Shown here: piece by piece, positions 62,946 to 64,000 of the stretch | Position numbering within the stretch: the stretch's first letter is position 1 | How the letters are laid out: the number at the start of each line of letters is the position of its first letter | Assembly: GCA_914767885.1 (NCBI GenBank) | Contig: CAJZBQ010000014.1 | Span: forward strand, 986,699-1,050,698 | Direction: 5' to 3' | Source: Blepharisma stoltei | Lineage: Eukaryota; Ciliophora; Heterotrichea; Heterotrichida; Blepharismidae | Length of the DNA: 64,000 nt | Position numbers and translations under genes: made by a program | Notes under the pieces: generated by a model | What the model was told of the DNA's origin: nothing | The model's database searches: none | What the model saw: the letters and a program-made list of their open reading frames with translations, nothing else

Positions 62946-64000
62946 GGGTGTTAGGGTGTTAGGGTGTTAGGGTGTTAGGGTGTTAGGGTGTTAGGGTGTT
63001 AGGGTGTTAGGGTGTTAGGGTGTTAGGGTGTTAGGGTGTTAGGGTGTTAGGGTGTTAGGGTGTTAGGGTGTTAGGGTGTTAGGGTGTTAGGGTGTTAGGG
63101 TGTTAGGGTGTTAGGGTGTTAGGGTGTTAGGGTGTTAGGGTGTTAGGGTGTTAGGGTGTTAGGGTGTTAGGGTGTTAGGGTGTTAGGGTGTTAGGGTGTT
63201 AGGGTGTTAGGGTGTTAGGGTGTTAGGGTGTTAGGGGTGTTAGGGTGTTAGGGGTTAGGGTGTTAGGGTGTTAGGGTGTTAGGGTTGTTAGGGTGTTAGG
63301 GTGTTAGGGTGTTAGGGTGTTAGGGTGTTAGGGTGTTAGGGGTGTTAGGGTGTTAGGGTGTTAGGGTGTTAGGGTGTTAGGGTGTTAGGGTGTTAGGGTG
63401 TTAGGGTGTTAGGGTGTTAGGGTGTTAGGGTGTTAGGTGTTAGGGTGTTAGGGTGTTAGGGTGTTAGGGTGTTAGGGTGTTAGGGTGTTAGGGTGTTAGG
63501 GTGTTAGGGTGTTAGGGTGTTAGGGTGTTAGGGTGTTAGGGTGTTAGGGTGTTAGGGTGTTAGGGTGTTAGGGTGTTAGGGTGTTAGGGTGTTAGGGTGT
63601 TAGGGTGTTAGGGTGTTAGGGTGTTAGGGTGTTAGGGTGTTAGGGTGTTAGGGTGTTAGGGTGTTAGGGTGTTAGGGTGTTAGGGTGTTAGGGTGTTAGG
63701 GTGTTAGGGTGTTAGGGTGTTAGGGTGTTAGGGTGTTAGGGTGTTAGGGTGTTAGGGTGTTAGGGTGTTAGGGTGGTGTTAGGGTGTTAGGGTGTTAGGG
63801 TGTTAGGGTGTTAGGGTGTTAGGGTGTTAGGGTGTTAGGGTGTTAGGGTGTTAGGGTGTTAGGGTGTTAGGGTGTTAGGGTGTTAGGGTGTTAGGGTGTT
63901 AGGGTGTTAGGTGTTAGGGTGGGTGTTAGGGTGTTAGGGTGTTAGGGTGTTAGGGTGTTAGGGTGTTAGGGGTGTTAGGGTGTTAGGGTGTTAGGGTGTT
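62946..64000 (+). repeat. Telomere, (TGTTAGGG)n
   Basis: At least 1,055 bp of octamer TGTTAGGG with the G-rich strand reading towards the right, as expected for a right chromosome end (C strand CCCTAACA). Variants are scattered, e.g. TGTTAGGGG (near 63233), GGGGTTAGGG (63250), GGGTTGTTAGGG (63284), TGTTAGG-TGTT (63435) and GGTGGTGTT (63776). The array runs to the window edge, so its full length is unknown. Confidence 0.97.

Noticed and set aside
1-64000. Bacterial or vertebrate origin (TTAGGG telomere)
   Set aside because: The telomere unit is the octamer TGTTAGGG, UGA is Trp, introns are 15 nt and all genes are eukaryotic; this fits a heterotrich ciliate.

Overview
The window is nuclear DNA from a heterotrich ciliate, most likely Blepharisma. 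Four signs agree. (1) The right end is a telomere of TGTTAGGG repeats (C strand CCCTAACA). (2) UGA is read as tryptophan throughout: it encodes the invariant Trp of the ARF WDxGGQ motif, the kelch-repeat Trp residues, and alternates with UGG at one position in paralogues; only UAA and UAG end genes. (3) Clear introns are exactly 15 nt, GT..AG, with A at position 10. (4) The DNA is AT-rich and gene-dense, with very short intergenic spacers.

The dominant feature is that many conserved genes are split by insertions that must be removed before the protein can be made. Removing each insertion at short direct repeats restores one open frame; total lengths come out as exact multiples of three in the Sfi1-like, Myb, zeta-COP, importin-alpha, Man1/Src1-type and 1,458-aa coiled-coil genes. 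These insertions behave as internal eliminated sequences (IESs). The window is therefore germline (micronuclear) sequence or a somatic assembly with IESs put back. The insertions fall into at least four classes: MITE-like elements with CTCCC..GGGAG termini and 3-bp TAA/TTA direct repeats; a 439-bp, almost fully palindromic element with TA repeats; short (about 50-150 bp) TA-bounded IESs; and GC-richer, SINE-like retroposons with 8-16-bp direct repeats.

Layout. 1-7.3 kb: a partial gene, a Frag1/DRAM/Sfk1-like membrane protein, and a 5.8-kb Sfi1-like centrin-binding gene with six insertions. 7.4-13.8 kb: a MITE, amino-acid transporter, WS/DGAT-type acyltransferase and PEX3-like gene. 13.9-15.4 kb: two tRNA-Lys genes and NADP-isocitrate dehydrogenase. 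16.5-21 kb: Myb factor, zeta-COP, possible cyclin-box gene, coiled-coil gene. 21.5-28.8 kb: two secreted eight-cysteine proteins around a kelch gene, a dual-specificity phosphatase and two coiled-coil genes. 29.4-35.3 kb: a decaying tandem array of E2/UBC-fold genes lacking the catalytic cysteine. 35.5-42 kb: coiled-coil gene, PKA regulatory subunit, small membrane protein, cytosolic carboxypeptidase with three insertions. 42.7-50.7 kb: importin-alpha, Man1/Src1-like inner nuclear membrane protein, a tiny CaaX-like protein, nucleotide-sugar transporter, tail-anchored protein. 50.8-59 kb: a large coiled-coil gene with four insertions, a TP-repeat protein and a thioredoxin-fold protein. 60-62.9 kb: a truncated ARF and repeat-rich subtelomere. 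62.9-64 kb: telomere.

Functionally, several genes concern microtubules and basal bodies (Sfi1-like, tubulin carboxypeptidase, coiled-coil proteins), the nuclear envelope and import (importin-alpha, Man1/Src1), and vesicle traffic (zeta-COP, ARF). They are separate transcription units, not operons. Translations and frame joins were done by eye; two joins (carboxypeptidase and amino-acid transporter) are off by one or two bases and remain unresolved.
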